Origin: Perca fluviatilis
Lineage: Eukaryota > Chordata > Actinopteri > Perciformes > Percidae
DNA length: 64,000 nt
Direction: 5' to 3'
Assembly: GCF_010015445.1 (NCBI RefSeq)
Contig: NC_053133.1
Span: forward strand, 30,596,252 to 30,660,251
This document shows positions 1-12,169 of the stretch, piece after piece. A program made the position numbers and the translations under genes. A model generated the notes under the pieces. The model ran no database searches, had not been told where the DNA came from, and was given only the letters and a program-made list of their open reading frames with translations. Within the stretch, counting starts at the first letter, position 1, and every line of letters begins with the position of its first letter.

Positions 1-252
1 GGTACCAACGGTACCTTTTATCAAGCTTGATTCAGTAAAAGTACAGCAGTATTCTCAGATCCATGTAGTACAAGTACAGCAGTACTACACAACATTTTTG
101 ACACCTTTTTCGTGTTTATTTTTTACAGTTGAGTTGAGCCAGACAAAGTGAGCGTCACGTGGCGCCGACAGTTACGTTTAGAGAAACAACGGAGGTTTGG
201 ATTAAATCTCTCCCGAGTAACAAACACGCGTTTTCTGGGTGAACGTCTCTAG
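1..252. other. gene-free flank
   Basis: I see no exon, RNA gene or clear transposon end here. It is ordinary AT-balanced intergenic sequence left of a hAT-like insertion. Confidence 0.4.
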
Positions 253-260
253 TTTTTGGT

Positions 261-1973
261 CAGGGATGCACTGAATCCAGATATTTGGGGTTTTGGCTGA
301 ATCCTGAATCCCCTGGTTGAGATTGTGCTGACTCCTCCTCCCATCCTCAGTCCATGAACACACAAGTAAACACATGAATGAAGTAAACAGTGACTGTCCT
401 TCCTTTGCCGTACCTGAAGTTGCTGCATTTTGGCTGCTGAGATTCCTTCATGCACAACTCGTATTCTTTCAGATGTTTCAGACCAAATGTTCTAACAGAG
501 GCCATGTTGTGTATTGTTTAGGGTCCTCGCCATCACCAGACCAATCAGCATTGCAGATTGACCCTGGGCGTTGTGCGTATGGATTGTGACAATCTGATAC
601 CCGGTATCCTAAAAGTTTGGACGGGGTGGTGGAATTTTTTGCCCTTCCCGAAACCCTACCTAGTTAGCTTAGCGTAGTGAATGGAATCCTATGTTGCCGG
701 TTAGCATGTTGTGAGTAAAAGTGAGCCAACAAAAGACAAAAAAACAACCTAATTGCTTGCACTGAGACAAAAAATGCGTTGGCCCACCTATCTACAGCCA
801 GGGGAGACCGTGATATGCCCTATTTCAACAAACGGTGGCGTTTTCCTTTAAAATACAGCATTTTGGTAATCGCTAAAAATATAAGCGGGAGAATGTTATC
901 ATTGCAAAGTGCTCAGGCTAATGTCTTGTGTTTATTTCACAAGATTTAAGGATAAGCTGTTTGATTTATAATTATTAGCTAGATTATTTTCAAATGTCAC
1001 TTACAGAGCTGTTGTTAATTTGTTGTTTCCCATTTGAATGGTCAGCGTATGAGGCGGCTGCTGCTTGCGCTGGGACCTATACTGTAGGCTTTAGCTTCAA
1101 TTTTGATGAAATTATTCTCTAATGGGTTGTATATTACATCGTGGATATATCCCTCCAATGTATACTGCAGTCCCTTAATTATCTCCTTGGGGATGTCTGA
1201 CACCAGTGCATACATACTGTAATAGATGTGCCAGGCACAAAAGCTTAGCAACAGTAATTAAGGAGGGCGGGGCTTAGCGACCGGTCAGATTGAACATGTA
1301 GCTGGACTTGAATGGCCTTCTTTAGACTGAAAGTACTGCCAAACAACAACTTGTTCTGCTCACCAGTTCCATTCTCACTTTCTCACAGACTACTGCATTG
1401 AACGCTCCACCTACGTAAACACCTTTCCCTAATCAACGGCGCCGTCATTACAGCGACCAACGTAACGCGCCGAGTGCAAGCGTTGGGTTCGGTTCACTGG
1501 GAAAAAAATTCTAATGTTCAGCAGAAACCAGAACCCTGTCAAAAAGCTCAATATTCAGCCCAATCAGAAGCCGAATCCAGTGTGTGGTCTAAAAGTGACG
1601 CTATAGGAGACTTTTCTCGTCAATAACAAACGCCAAAGATGCCTGACCAGGCGTTGCTTTGAATGAGTTGGGCTGGCGGTCACCTAGTTTTGTAGGATAT
1701 CATGCAAACGTCCGTACGATATCGTACGAACCCGTTCATAAGAATGCGTTACGAGTGTACTCGTTTCTGTTCACCTGTAGCGTGACGGAGTTCCTCAGGG
1801 AAGCGTGTCGGATCCCTCGTGGTTTCAGAAGTTTGTGGAATGCAGTCTGTGTGTTCACATAGGGTTCGGCTCACTGGGAAGTAATTCTAAGGTTCAGCAT
1901 AAACCAGAACCCCGTCAAAAAGCCCAATATTCAGCCCAATCAGAAGCCAGATCCTGGATTCAGTGCATCCCTG
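261..1973. mobile_element. hAT-like DNA transposon relic with CAGGGATGCACTGAATCC ends
   Basis: The left end reads CAGGGATGCACTGAATCCAG and the right end is its reverse complement (GGATTCAGTGCATCCCTG), giving inverted ends about 1.7 kb apart. The flanking 8-mers (tttttggt and cttttact) match at only 5 of 8 positions, so the target duplication is eroded or absent. A block of about 100 bp is directly repeated inside (1484-1585 and 1859-1966). No transposase frame is visible, so it is non-autonomous. The superfamily call is inferred from the style of the ends. Confidence 0.55.
1484..1966. repeat. direct repeat pair of about 100 bp
   Basis: Both copies begin GGGTTCGG(T/C)TCACTGGGAA and end in AGCCCAATCAGAAGCC (or AGCTCAATATTCAGCCCAATC variants), at 1484-1585 and 1859-1966. 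They lie in the right part of the surrounding transposon and probably arose by internal duplication. Confidence 0.6.
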
Positions 1974-2690
1974 CTTTTACTCGGTCGGAGTGGCGTAGCC
2001 GTAGCCGTGAAAGACGGCGTCCGTTCTGCACACGCTCACATCGTGTCTCGACCCCCTCGCTCCGTCCTGCGCCAGGATCCAGGACGCAGACGTCCTCCTC
2101 TCCCTCCCTCTGCCGCTCTCCGTCCTCTTCCTCTCTTTCCTCTCCTCTTCCTCCACGTGGGACTCTGACTTCCTGCGTTCCTTCTTACCGCTGTTCTCCT
2201 GCATCCGTGCAAAAGGTTCAGACCTCCTCCTCATCATCGGTCTGACCGTCTTCTCCTCTTCCTCCTCTTCCTCTCCTCCGTACGGCTCGCTCTTCCTCCT
2301 CTCCGTCCATCTCTCCGTCTCCTTCCACCTCTTCATCATTAGGTTGCTCAGACGCTTCATCGCTGTCCGATCACTTCATCTCCCGGAACAAGATCTTAAG
2401 ATTTAAATAACAAGTCAAACTGAGCCAAAACCAAGTCAAATATTACAAGTAATGTGCGAAGAATCCACAGATGAGGCAGGTGTGAGGCTCTGCTGTTTTG
2501 ATTGGCTGCTGCAACACAAACAACGCGGAGACGGTCTGAAGTCGGAGATGTTTGAGGACGGCGAGGAGAATAAAAAACGCTCGTCAGTTCCCACGGCGAG
2601 GACAAACGTCTTCAAACTGAAAGTAGAATCCAGTCGATCGGACAGAGAGAGAGAGAGTCCTCTGTTCACTCTCTGAGATTATGGTCCAGA
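1974..2690. other. CT-rich low-complexity stretch, no gene
   Basis: The plus strand is rich in TCC/TCTTCC runs (2090-2350). They create serine-rich and glutamate/arginine-rich open frames on the two strands. Such frames are typical of purine/pyrimidine asymmetry and have no recognisable domain. Confidence 0.5.
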
Positions 2691-2704
2691 GTGAGTGTGT
2701 CTCT

Positions 2705-2708
<4 letters not shown>

Positions 2709-2760
<52 letters not shown>

Positions 2761-2852
2761 CTCTCTCTCTCTCTCTTTTTTCTTTTTTTTTTTTCCTCTC
2801 TTTGCTTCTCTCTCTCTCCTCTCTTTTTTTTTTTTTCTCTCTCTCTCTCTCT
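2709..2852 (+). repeat. poly-T / CT microsatellite
   Basis: About 50 T residues are followed by alternating CT and T runs. Confidence 0.9.
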
Positions 2853-2959
2853 CTCACTGTGAGGACGAGAGAAACAAAAGGCCTGATGTGGTGCTCTGGG
2901 TTTATTTAAAGACAAGGGATTAATATCAGGTTCCTGTTTATTTCCACAACAGCCGGCTC

Positions 2960-3175
2960 ACATACACACACACACACACACAAACATACATACACACACA
3001 CACACACACACACTGAAACACAGACACACACACACTCAAACACACACACACACGCACATACACACACACACATACACACAGAGACACACACACACACACA
3101 CAGAAACACACACACATACACACAGAGACACACACACACACACACAGAGACACACACACACACACACGCACACAG
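2960..3175 (+). repeat. CA-type microsatellite, imperfect
   Basis: A long imperfect (CA)n tract carries CAGA and CATA interruptions. Confidence 0.9.
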
Positions 3176-3208
3176 ATGGAGTCTTTGCAGAAGGAAAACA
3201 GAAAGCGG

Positions 3209-3272
3209 AGGGTTTTGAACTCTCGACCTTCAGATCTCTTCCTCAACCAGCTGAGCTCCCAGACTCTGTTAC
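3209..3272 (-). repeat. tRNA-like relic
   Basis: On the minus strand the segment reads like a decayed tRNA. It has an A-box-like GAGCTCAGCTGG, an anticodon-arm-like middle, and a B-box-like GAGAGTTCAAAACC. It lacks a proper acceptor stem. It is probably a tRNA-derived SINE head and not a working tRNA. Related relics occur at about 5.4, 9.5 and 10.0 kb. Confidence 0.45.
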
Positions 3273-3790
3273 ATCCCAACATCACAGCTCCGAGTCCCGT
3301 TTCATCTCACACACAGCAACCTGCAACACTGCTGACATCTAGTGGTGGAGACGGAGACTCTAACTCGGGGGGTAGGGGGGGGGGAGGTTTAAAGGTTGCA
3401 CACAGACAGCCGCCGTCGGCCGTCACACGGTGCGGCTAAAACACAGCTCTTTCATTCATGTTGGATGCGGGCCTGCGGCGAAAACTTGACACAGACTCCA
3501 GGTTTTTGTCCCAGCAGCAATCACTGTGTTAAACAGACTGTAGGATTACTGCACACAACACACAAGCACCTTGGTCATGTACTAGCTGTAGGATTGTCAA
3601 TGTGGTCAGGTACTGTTTCTTATCCACGTTCTACTGTCTGTTTGATATGTCTTTATGTTTTATGTGTTGCATGTTATGTGGTGGTCTACAAAGTTTGAAG
3701 GATGTCTTGCGTCTTAGACCAGGGGTCTTCAACGTTTTTTAGCCAAGGACCCCTGAACTGAAAGAGAGATGGAGCAGGGACCCCTTACTA

Positions 3791-4090
3791 CACATGTGTC
3801 AAACTCAAAGCCCGCGGGCCAAATCCGGCCCCTTGCAGATTTAGATCCAGCCCGCATATCAATTTAGGTCACAATACATTTTGGCCTACTTAGTTTTTCC
3901 ATGATGGCTGAGGAACTTTTTCCTGACTTCTTTGAACTTTATGTCGACCAAACTGTAAGTGAAAAGACTATATGACACATGCAATAATACAGTCAAAGAT
4001 AGTTTTTGAATTAAATAAAAGCAAATAAAACCTTGATGTGATTCTTATTTTCCACTGTGGCCCTTAGTGAAGTTGAGTTTGACACCCCTG
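3791..4090. mobile_element. hAT MITE (GTGTCAAACTCA ends)
   Basis: The ends are CACATGTGTCAAACTCA and TGAGTTTGACACCCCTG, which form imperfect inverted repeats. A perfect 8-bp target duplication, CCTTACTA, flanks it (3783-3790 and 4091-4098). Eight-base duplications are the hAT signature. It is 300 bp long, has no coding capacity, and is inserted into an older repeat that begins near 3720 (CAGGGGTCTTCAACG). Confidence 0.85.
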
Positions 4091-4261
4091 CCTTACTATA
4101 TTGCATATTAAACTGGGTCTACAACAACTTGTAGGGCAGCCTAAAGCCTTTATAGATACCTCGTTGCATAAAATATTCAAATAGCCTAATAATTGTTGCC
4201 TTGATTTAATTAATCATGTTTTTATGGTAAACACACATGTGTCAATCCTTTGGGATGAACT

Positions 4262-4872
4262 GGTCTGTGTAACTCTCATCAGTTCAATTTTCTAAGCACC
4301 AACGGACATTTGGAAAAACAGAAAAATGGGTTAAAATATCCAATTTTTCATTTTTTTCCCGCCTTGACAAATTAAAAAGTTGGGTCTTTATTTTCTGTTT
4401 TTATTCAGAAGATCAGAAATTTAGAAAATTATAAAATTGCGTCTGGGCTCCAATTATTCATAATACTGCAATGATAATCTCTCCCTCGTTCCACCTAGCT
4501 ACGAACGATTGGTTGGCTATCATCGTGGGGGTGTCTGGATGGGTTTAGGCGGGCATTCAAGAAGACTCGGGGGGGCAGTCATGTCAACGCTGGATAATTA
4601 CGAGAATATAATTGTGAATCTTGTTGAGAAGAGGGGAGGTGATTGCTGGGATGGTGAATGAATGAACAACACACAGCACAGCAACACGATGCCTCTTTTA
4701 TCTGTTGAGTCTGACCATCACAGCGCCACCTTTCCGATGGGTTAAAGATCCAATTTTTTTAATTTGTCAAGGTGAAAAAAAAATTAAAAATTGGATATTT
4801 GAACCCATTTTTCTGTTTTTCCAAATGTTTGTTTGTGCTTAGAAAATTGAACTGATAAGCGTTACACGGACC
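4262..4872. mobile_element. fold-back element with arms of about 120 bp
   Basis: Sequence 4262-4383 (GGTCTGTGTAACTCTCATCA onward) is largely the reverse complement of 4749-4872. The 365-bp spacer holds no gene. Long inverted arms without coding sequence suggest a non-autonomous DNA transposon. Confidence 0.65.
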
Positions 4873-5414
4873 TGAACTGTATCTGTGGAGGGCTACCTTA
4901 GTGACTACATTACCCATAGGCCAGTAAGCCTATCATCAGTGGGGAGTTATATTTACTAATAATATGTTGGATTCATGTTAAGACTTTTTAATTTTTTTAA
5001 AAACTTTAAAAAATTAACAATAATTTAGGCCCCACGCCCCCCCCCCCCCCCTTTGAATCTGAGTGACCCTTAGAGGCCCCGACCATCTGTTAAGATCCCT
5101 GTAATCGACTGTAAACCTTTTTTTCTCGTTTCCCTAAAAAAATTTTTGAACCCCCCCCCTCCAGGGTTTTTTTAAACAGGAAGCATCACTGCCTCTATCT
5201 CTGCCACTAGAACGTTTTAAAGCACCAAACCCAAGCTCTGAACTGTTTCCTCAGTCCCTCCGTCTCTTTTCTTTCTCTCTTTCTCCGGGAAATCAAGCTG
5301 CCTTCAAGAGAGATCTATAAACCATCTGACGGAAACAGGAACTGTGAAATATAAACTCTCCTTGTTCTACATCGGGCTCACTTTGTTCTCTCTGTGGATC
5401 AAAATAAAAACACC

Positions 5415-5478
5415 GGATATGAACTCTCAACCTTCAGACTACAAAGCTGTTTCTCTCCCAGCTGAACTACCTGACCCA
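5415..5478 (-). repeat. tRNA-like relic
   Basis: The minus strand contains GGTAGTTCAGCTGGGAGAG (A-box-like), a plausible anticodon-arm remnant, and GAGAGTTCATATCC (B-box-like). The arrangement resembles a lysine- or isoleucine-type tRNA, but the stems are imperfect, so it is a relic. Confidence 0.5.
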
Positions 5479-5675
5479 GAGAATAGTCTGAGTCAAGTAG
5501 TTCTTGTCAAGGTCTCTCCCGTGCCTCCTCGTGGGAGGGACTAAGACGCGAGGAAGGGAGACAAGTGGAGGAGACGAGGAGGCAATTGCACCTGAAGCCT
5601 ATATATTACTCCCGTATCCCACAATGCAACGCGGAAGAGAAAAACAAAAAAAGGATAAATGGAGCAGGACACACA

Positions 5676-5713
<38 letters not shown>

Positions 5714-5717
<4 letters not shown>

Positions 5718-8700
5718 GTTGCGCCTGAACGCGTTCATTGAACGATAGTTCATGAACTCGTTCATATTGGGTTGAGCGTATTGCTATGAACGTTAACGTG
5801 AACTGAACGCACGATATCATTTCTGATGAACGTTTACGCGGAACTGAACGTACATAATATGAACGTTAACAACTGAACGCACATAACGCTTGATGAACGC
5901 ATTAGTGAACTGAACGTACCGTATTACCGCCTGATGAACGTTAACGTGAACTGAACGTATCGTATTACCCCTGATGAACGTTAATGGAACTGAACGTATC
6001 ATACTGCCTGACGAACGTTAACGTGAACTGAACGTACTGTGATACTGCCGATGAACGTTAGCGAACTGAACGCATCATACCGCCGATGAACGTTAAGCGT
6101 GAACTGAACGTACCGTATTACCGCCTGATGAAGCGTTAACGTGAACGACCGTATTACTGATGAACGTTAACGTGAACTGAACGCAGTATTACCGCCTGAT
6201 GAACGTTAGGGAACTGAACGTACCGTATTACCGCCTGATGAACGTTAACGTGAACTGAACGTACCGTATAATTACGATGAACGTTAACGAACTGAACGAG
6301 TATACTGATGAAGTTACGAAGTACTTAACGTGAATAAACTGAACGTATACTATGACTACATACCTATGAACTTAACACCGTACCGTAATTCTGATGAACG
6401 TACGGAACTGAACGTATCGTATTACCGCCTGATGAACGTTAACGTGAACTGAACGTACTGTATTACCTGATGAACGTTAGGGAACTGAACGACGTATTAC
6501 GCCTGATGAACGTTAACGTGAACTGAACGTACGATATTACGCCTGATGAACGTTAACGAACTGAACGCATCGTACACGCCTGATGAACGTTAACGGAACT
6601 GAACGTACCGTATTACCGCCTGATGAACGTTACGTGAACTGAACGCTTACCGTACATTGATGAACGTTAACGTGAACTGAACGCATCAACATTGATGAAC
6701 GTTACCGTGAACTACGTACCGTACCTTGCCCTGATGAACGTTAACGTGAACTGAACGTACCGTATTACCGCCTGATGAACGTTACCGTGAACTGAACGTA
6801 CCGTATTACCGCCTGATGAACGTTAACGTGAACTGAACGTACCGTATTACCGCCTGATGAACGTTACCGTGAACTGAACGTACCGTATTACCGCCTGATG
6901 AACGTTACCGTGAACTGAACGTACCGTATTACCGCCTGATGAACGTTAACGTGAACTGAACGTACCGTATTACCGCCTGATGAACGTTACGTGAACTGAA
7001 CGTACCGTATTACCGCCTGATGAACGTTAACGTGAACTGAACGTACCGTATTACCGCCTGATGAACGTTAACGTGAACTGAACGTACCGTATTACCGCCT
7101 GATGAACGTTAACGTGAACTGAACGTACCGTATTACCGCCTGATGAACGTTAACGTGAACTGAACGTACCGTATTACCGCCTGATGAACGTTAACGTGAA
7201 CTGAACGTACCGTATTACCGCCTGATGAACGTTAACGTGAACTGAACGTACCGTATTTACCGGATGAACGTTAACTTGAACGAACGTACCGTATTACCGC
7301 CTGATGAACGTTACCGTGAACTGAACGTGCCTTATTACAGCCTGATGAACGTTAGCGTGAACTGAACGTACCGTATTACGCCTGATGAACGTTACGTGAA
7401 CTGAACGTACCGTATTACCGCCTGATGAACGTTAGCATTAACTGGGCATGCCGTATTACCGCCTGATGAACGTTAACGTGAACTGAACGTACCGTATTAA
7501 CACTGATGAACGTTAACGTGAACTGAGCGTGCCGTATTTACGCCTGATGAACGTTACCGTGAACTGAGCGTACCGTATTCGCATACGGGCGAACGTGAAC
7601 TGAACGTACCGTATTACGCCTGATGAACGTTAACGTGAACTGAACGTACCGTATTACGCCTGATGAACGTTACCGTGAACTGGAACGTACCGTATTACAG
7701 CCTGATGAACGTTACCGTGAACTGACGTTACCGTATTACCGCCTGATGAACGTTAACGTGAACTGAGCATTACGTATTACGCCTGATGAGCGTTACCGTG
7801 AACTGAACGTACCGTATTACCGCCTGATGAAGCGTTAACGTATTACGCCTGATGAACGTTAGCATTATTACCCTGATGAACGTTACCGTGAACTGAACGT
7901 ACCGTATTACCGCCTGATGAACGTTACCGTGAACTGAACGTACCGTATTACCGCCTGATGAACGTTACCGTGAACTGAACGTACCGTATTACCGCCTGAT
8001 GAACGTTACCGTGAACTGAACGTACCGTATTACAGCCTGATGAACGTTACCGTGAACTGAACGTACCGTATTACGCCTGATGAACGTTAACGTGAAACTG
8101 ACCGTATTACATGCCGATGAACGTTAGCGTGAATTGGGCATTACCTGTCCGCCTGATGAACGTTAACGTGAACTGAACGTACCGTATTACCGCCTGATGA
8201 ACGTTACCGTGAACTGAACGTACCGTATTACCGCCTGATGAACGTTACCGTGAACTGAACGTACCGTATTACCGCCTGATGAACGTTAGCGTGAACTGAA
8301 CGTACCGTATTACCGCCTGATGAACGTTAACGTGAACTGAACGTACCGTATTACCGCCTGATGAACGTTACCGTGAACTGAACGTACCGTATTACCGCCT
8401 GATGAACGTTACCGTGAACTGAACGTACCGTATTACCGCCTGATGAACGTTACCGTGAACTGAACGTACCGTATTACCGCCTGATGAACGTTACCGTGAA
8501 CTGAACGTACCGTATTACCGCCTGATGAACGTTACCGTGAACTGAACGTACCGTATTACCGCCTGATGAACGTTAACGTGAACTGAACGTACCGTATTAC
8601 CGCCTGATGAACGTTACGTGAACTGAACGCATAGCCGTATTGCTGCCTGACCGACTACGTGAACTGAACGTCGCATTACTGCCTGATGAACGTTACCGTG

Positions 8701-9363
8701 AACTGAACGTGCATTATTACAGCCTGAGAGGAGAACGTTAACTGAACGTACCGTATTACTGCCTGATGAACGTTAGCGTGAACTAACGCGTACCGTATTA
8801 CCGCCTGATGAACGTTACCGTGAACTGAACGTACCGTATTACCGCCTGATGAACGTTACCGTGAACTGAACGTACCGTATTACTGCCTGATGAACGTTAC
8901 CGTGAACTGAACGTGCCTTATTACCGCCTGATGAACGTTACCGTGAACTGAGGCATACCGTATTACAGCCTGATGAACGTTACGTTAACTGAACGTACCG
9001 TATTACCGCCTGATGAGCGTTAGCATTAACTGAGCGTACCGTATTACCGCCTGATGAACGTTAACGTGAACTGAACGTACCGTATTACCGCCTGATGAAC
9101 GTTAACGTGAACTGAACGTACCGTATTACCGCCTGATGAACGTTACCGTGAACTGAACGTACCGTATTACCGCCTGATGAACGTTAACGTGAACTGAACG
9201 TACCGTATTACCGCCTGATGAACGTTAACGTGAACTGAACGTACCGTATTACCGCCTGATGAACGTTACCGTGAACTCCTTCATTCCTTCAACTAGTTCA
9301 TTTTAAAATGTATGATCTGAACTTTGAACTAGTTCATGTAGAAAGTGAACTTTCCCAACACTG
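5714..9363. mobile_element. hAT-like element swollen by an internal 41-bp satellite
   Basis: The left end starts CAGTGTTGCGCCTGAAC, and the right end finishes GTTCACTTTC-type sequence closing with CCCAACACTG, so the termini are inverted (CAGTGTTG). The flanks are cacacaca and cacacata (7 of 8 match), but they lie in a CA microsatellite, so the duplication is only weak evidence. The subterminal sequences are rich in GAACTAGTTCA-like palindromes. Nearly all of the interior is a tandem array. Confidence 0.7.
5740..9278. repeat. 41-bp tandem repeat array, about 85 copies
   Basis: The unit contains GAACGTTAACGTGAACTGAA, then CGTACCGTATTACCGCCTGA. Two unit types alternate irregularly and differ at one site (GTTAACGTG versus GTTACCGTG). 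Copies between about 6720 and 9280 are mostly near-identical, whereas 5740-6720 and parts of 7260-7870 and 8620-9020 are degraded. It encodes no protein. Confidence 0.95.
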
Positions 9364-9526
9364 CACACATACCAAATGTATGTCGAAACATGTTTTTAAA
9401 AAGTCATAGCATAGACAGGTGCCTATGTTGTTGAGAACAACCTTACCGCACCACCAACATGAACACCCTGAGAACTGTTCTCTTGGCTTATTGGACTTCT
9501 TCATTTTGGGTTTTAAACCTTAAAAT

Positions 9527-9592
9527 TGCACCTGATATGACTTGAACCATCAACCAGCGTTCTCTCCCACTGAGCTATCTGATCTGACACAC
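9527..9592 (-). repeat. tRNA-like relic
   Basis: The minus strand carries AGATAGCTCAGTGGGAGAG, a good A-box/D-arm match, and GATGGTTCAAGTC, a good B-box match. The anticodon arm between them is missing, so this is a truncated tRNA-derived sequence. Confidence 0.5.
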
Positions 9593-10014
9593 TGGTCCAC
9601 TGTTTCTATGTCTATTTGACTTCTTCACTGTCAGTGTTGGACCTAAAAACTCACTTCTCCTTTAAGAGGATTGAACCCTCAACCTCAAAACTTAATTTGC
9701 TGTTCAGCTTCTTATGATTCTGAGCCTTTTGTGAAGCTTGAAATGCACTGGTACGATGTTGTCTTTATCGTTTAAATTACTGAGGACAAAAAATGAAAAA
9801 GTCTCAGGACAGACCTGGGATTTAATCCTTCAACCTGAGATTATGAAGTATCAGGTGGGCCAGCAATACATCTTGGTGAGCTGTTCCTGAAGCTCATAAT
9901 TCACTTGTTTGTTCTGTCATTTGTTATTTACACCAAAAAGGTTATAGTATAGTATGTTGAAAAACCTGCGTTACAACCAGTAAGAGGACAAGGTCCAGAG
10001 GAGACGGACACCGA

Positions 10015-10058
10015 GTGCTAACGTAGACATCGCGGGTTCGATCCCCGCTGGAGGTAAG
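10015..10058 (+). repeat. tRNA T-arm-like relic
   Basis: GCGGGTTCGATCCCCGC forms a perfect 5-bp stem with a 7-nt TTCGATC loop, as in a tRNA T arm. No matching D arm and acceptor stem could be found upstream. Confidence 0.4.
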
Positions 10059-10366
10059 ACCCACAACGACACAAACAGTGAAAACTTAAAGGGCTGCTTT
10101 GCGTTCTCAAACATTGTGCGTTTGCTTTGATTTCAACTTGTGAATTTCTGGGTTTCCAGCATCCACAAACGAGGAGGGATCAGAGTGAAGGTGAGTCAAA
10201 GCTACTCGTTAGCTCAAGGGGAACTTTTAGAAACTATATCAAAATGGATTAAATTATTGTTGTTTTTTGTGTAAAACACCTTAAAATATGGAATATGATA
10301 CAACTTTATTGTCCAAGTGGAGCCAGAAAACCCAAACAGATAAAAACCTTCAAATATAAAACACAC

Positions 10367-10427
10367 ACAGTACACACACACACAGAAACACACAGACAGA
10401 CACACACACACACACATACAGACACAA

Positions 10428-10459
<32 letters not shown>

Positions 10460-10463
10460 AGAG

Positions 10464-10530
<67 letters not shown>

Positions 10531-10665
10531 CACATATACAGACACACACACACACAGACAAACACATACAGACACACACACAGACACACAGACACACACA
10601 GACAAACACATACAGACACACAGACACAAACACACACACACACACACACACACACAGACCCACCG

Positions 10666-10696
<31 letters not shown>

Positions 10697-10765
10697 ACAC
10701 GCACACACAGACACACACACACACACACACAGACACACACATACAGACACAGACACACACACACA

Positions 10766-10850
<85 letters not shown>

Positions 10851-10884
10851 AGACACACACACACAGACACACACACACACACAC
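10367..10884 (+). repeat. CA microsatellite, about 500 bp, with CAGA interruptions
   Basis: This is a long imperfect (CA)n tract. It is open in several frames on both strands (Thr-His and Cys-Val repeats), and these frames are not genes. Confidence 0.95.
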
Positions 10885-11574
10885 CTCTGTCCTTGTCTCT
10901 CTTGTTGCGTGAGAACAGTTTGATAGAAGACGAGGGTTGCTGGTTTGAGTCCCTGGTGTTGGACCTGAAGATTCCACTGAAACTCAACCTGAACAACAGA
11001 GTAGTTATACGTGTATCATTAGTCTTTGACAGTATATATATATATATATATACACACACAACACTTATGCCATATTACGATGATGATATCCAAAATTTAA
11101 GATGATATCTAATCTTGTATCACGATATTGATATAATTTCGATATTTGACGGCCCTCTGCTGGTGGTGTTGAGTTATTGTCTGGGCTCACATTCTCACAA
11201 AATCCCTCTTCAGCTATCTCACTTTCATAGGCAGGTTCTTTGATGTTGGCTTCTTATTTATAAACACCACAAACATTTGATATGGAATAATAAAGATGTA
11301 AATAATAATAATTAGTCTTTGAAAAGCCAAACGTATGGAGGGTTGGTGGTATGTAACACTTGAATAAAAAAAAAATATATACATATATGGGAGTTATATA
11401 CAGTCTGTGGTGTGTGTACCTGCGTGGGGGTTTGGGGGACTCCTGCTGGGGGGGGGGGTTTTGGGGAGCTGGGACTCATGCTGTTAGAAGCAGACCGAGG
11501 TCTGAACGGAGCCCGATGGAAGAAGCTCCTGGTGGGGCTCAGAGCCTCCGCCTGCAGGACACAAACACAAAGTC

Positions 11575-12169
11575 AGGCTCCCCTCTCATTCCCCCTGCTC
11601 TGGTGTTCCCCCCTCTCATTCCCCCTGCTCTGGTGTTCCCCCCTCTCATTCCCCCTGCTCTGGTGTTCCCCCTCTCATTCCCCTGCTCTGGTGTTTCCCC
11701 TCTCATTTCCCCCTGCTCTGGTGTTTCCCCTCTCCCATTCCCCTGCTCTGGTGTTTCCTCTCATTCCCTGCTCTGGTGTTCCCCCTCTTATTCCTCCTGC
11801 TCTGGTGTTCCCCTCCTCATTCCCCCTGCTCTGGGTGTTTCCCCTCTCATTCCCCACTGCTCTGGTGTTCCCCCTCTCATTCCCCTGCTCTGGTGTTCCC
11901 CTCTTATTCCTCCTGCTCTGGTGTTCCCCCTCTTATTCCTCCTGCTCTGGTGTTCCCCTCTCATTCCCCTGCTCTGGTGTTCCCCTCTTATTCCTCCTGC
12001 TCTGGTGTTCCCCCTCTCATTCCCCTGCTCTGGTTCCCCTCTTATTCCTCCTGCTCCTGGTGTTTCCCCCTCTCATTCCCCCTGCTCTGGTGTTCCCCCC
12101 TCTTATTCCTCCTGCTCTGGTGTTCCCCCCTCTCATTCCCCCTGCTCTGGTGTTCCCCCCCTCTCATTC
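11575..12169 (+). repeat. 28-29-bp minisatellite, left block
   Basis: About 21 copies of a unit containing CTCATTCCCCCTGCTCTGGT are present. The same array resumes at 12774 on the far side of a solo LTR. Long Ser/Pro/Phe-rich frames here come from the array. Confidence 0.9.

Larger units (their letters stand above)
9364..10345. other. gene-free stretch with decayed tRNA-like pieces
   Basis: No exon is visible. Several segments resemble tRNA-derived modules, listed separately. The rest is unremarkable. Confidence 0.4.

Noticed and set aside
1805..2360. Arg/Ser-rich and Glu/Arg-rich frames on opposite strands
   Set aside because: They are caused by a pyrimidine-rich strand. No splice signals or homology were recognised.
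5740..9278. CRISPR-like array
   Set aside because: Units are contiguous 41-bp tandem copies with no unique spacers, in a vertebrate genome.
10015..10058. Functional tRNA gene
   Set aside because: A perfect T arm is present, but there is no D arm, anticodon arm or acceptor stem in register.
10214..11059. Open frames up to 281 codons on both strands rich in Cys-Val or Thr-His
   Set aside because: They are translations of the CA microsatellite, open in most frames, with no domain or splice context.
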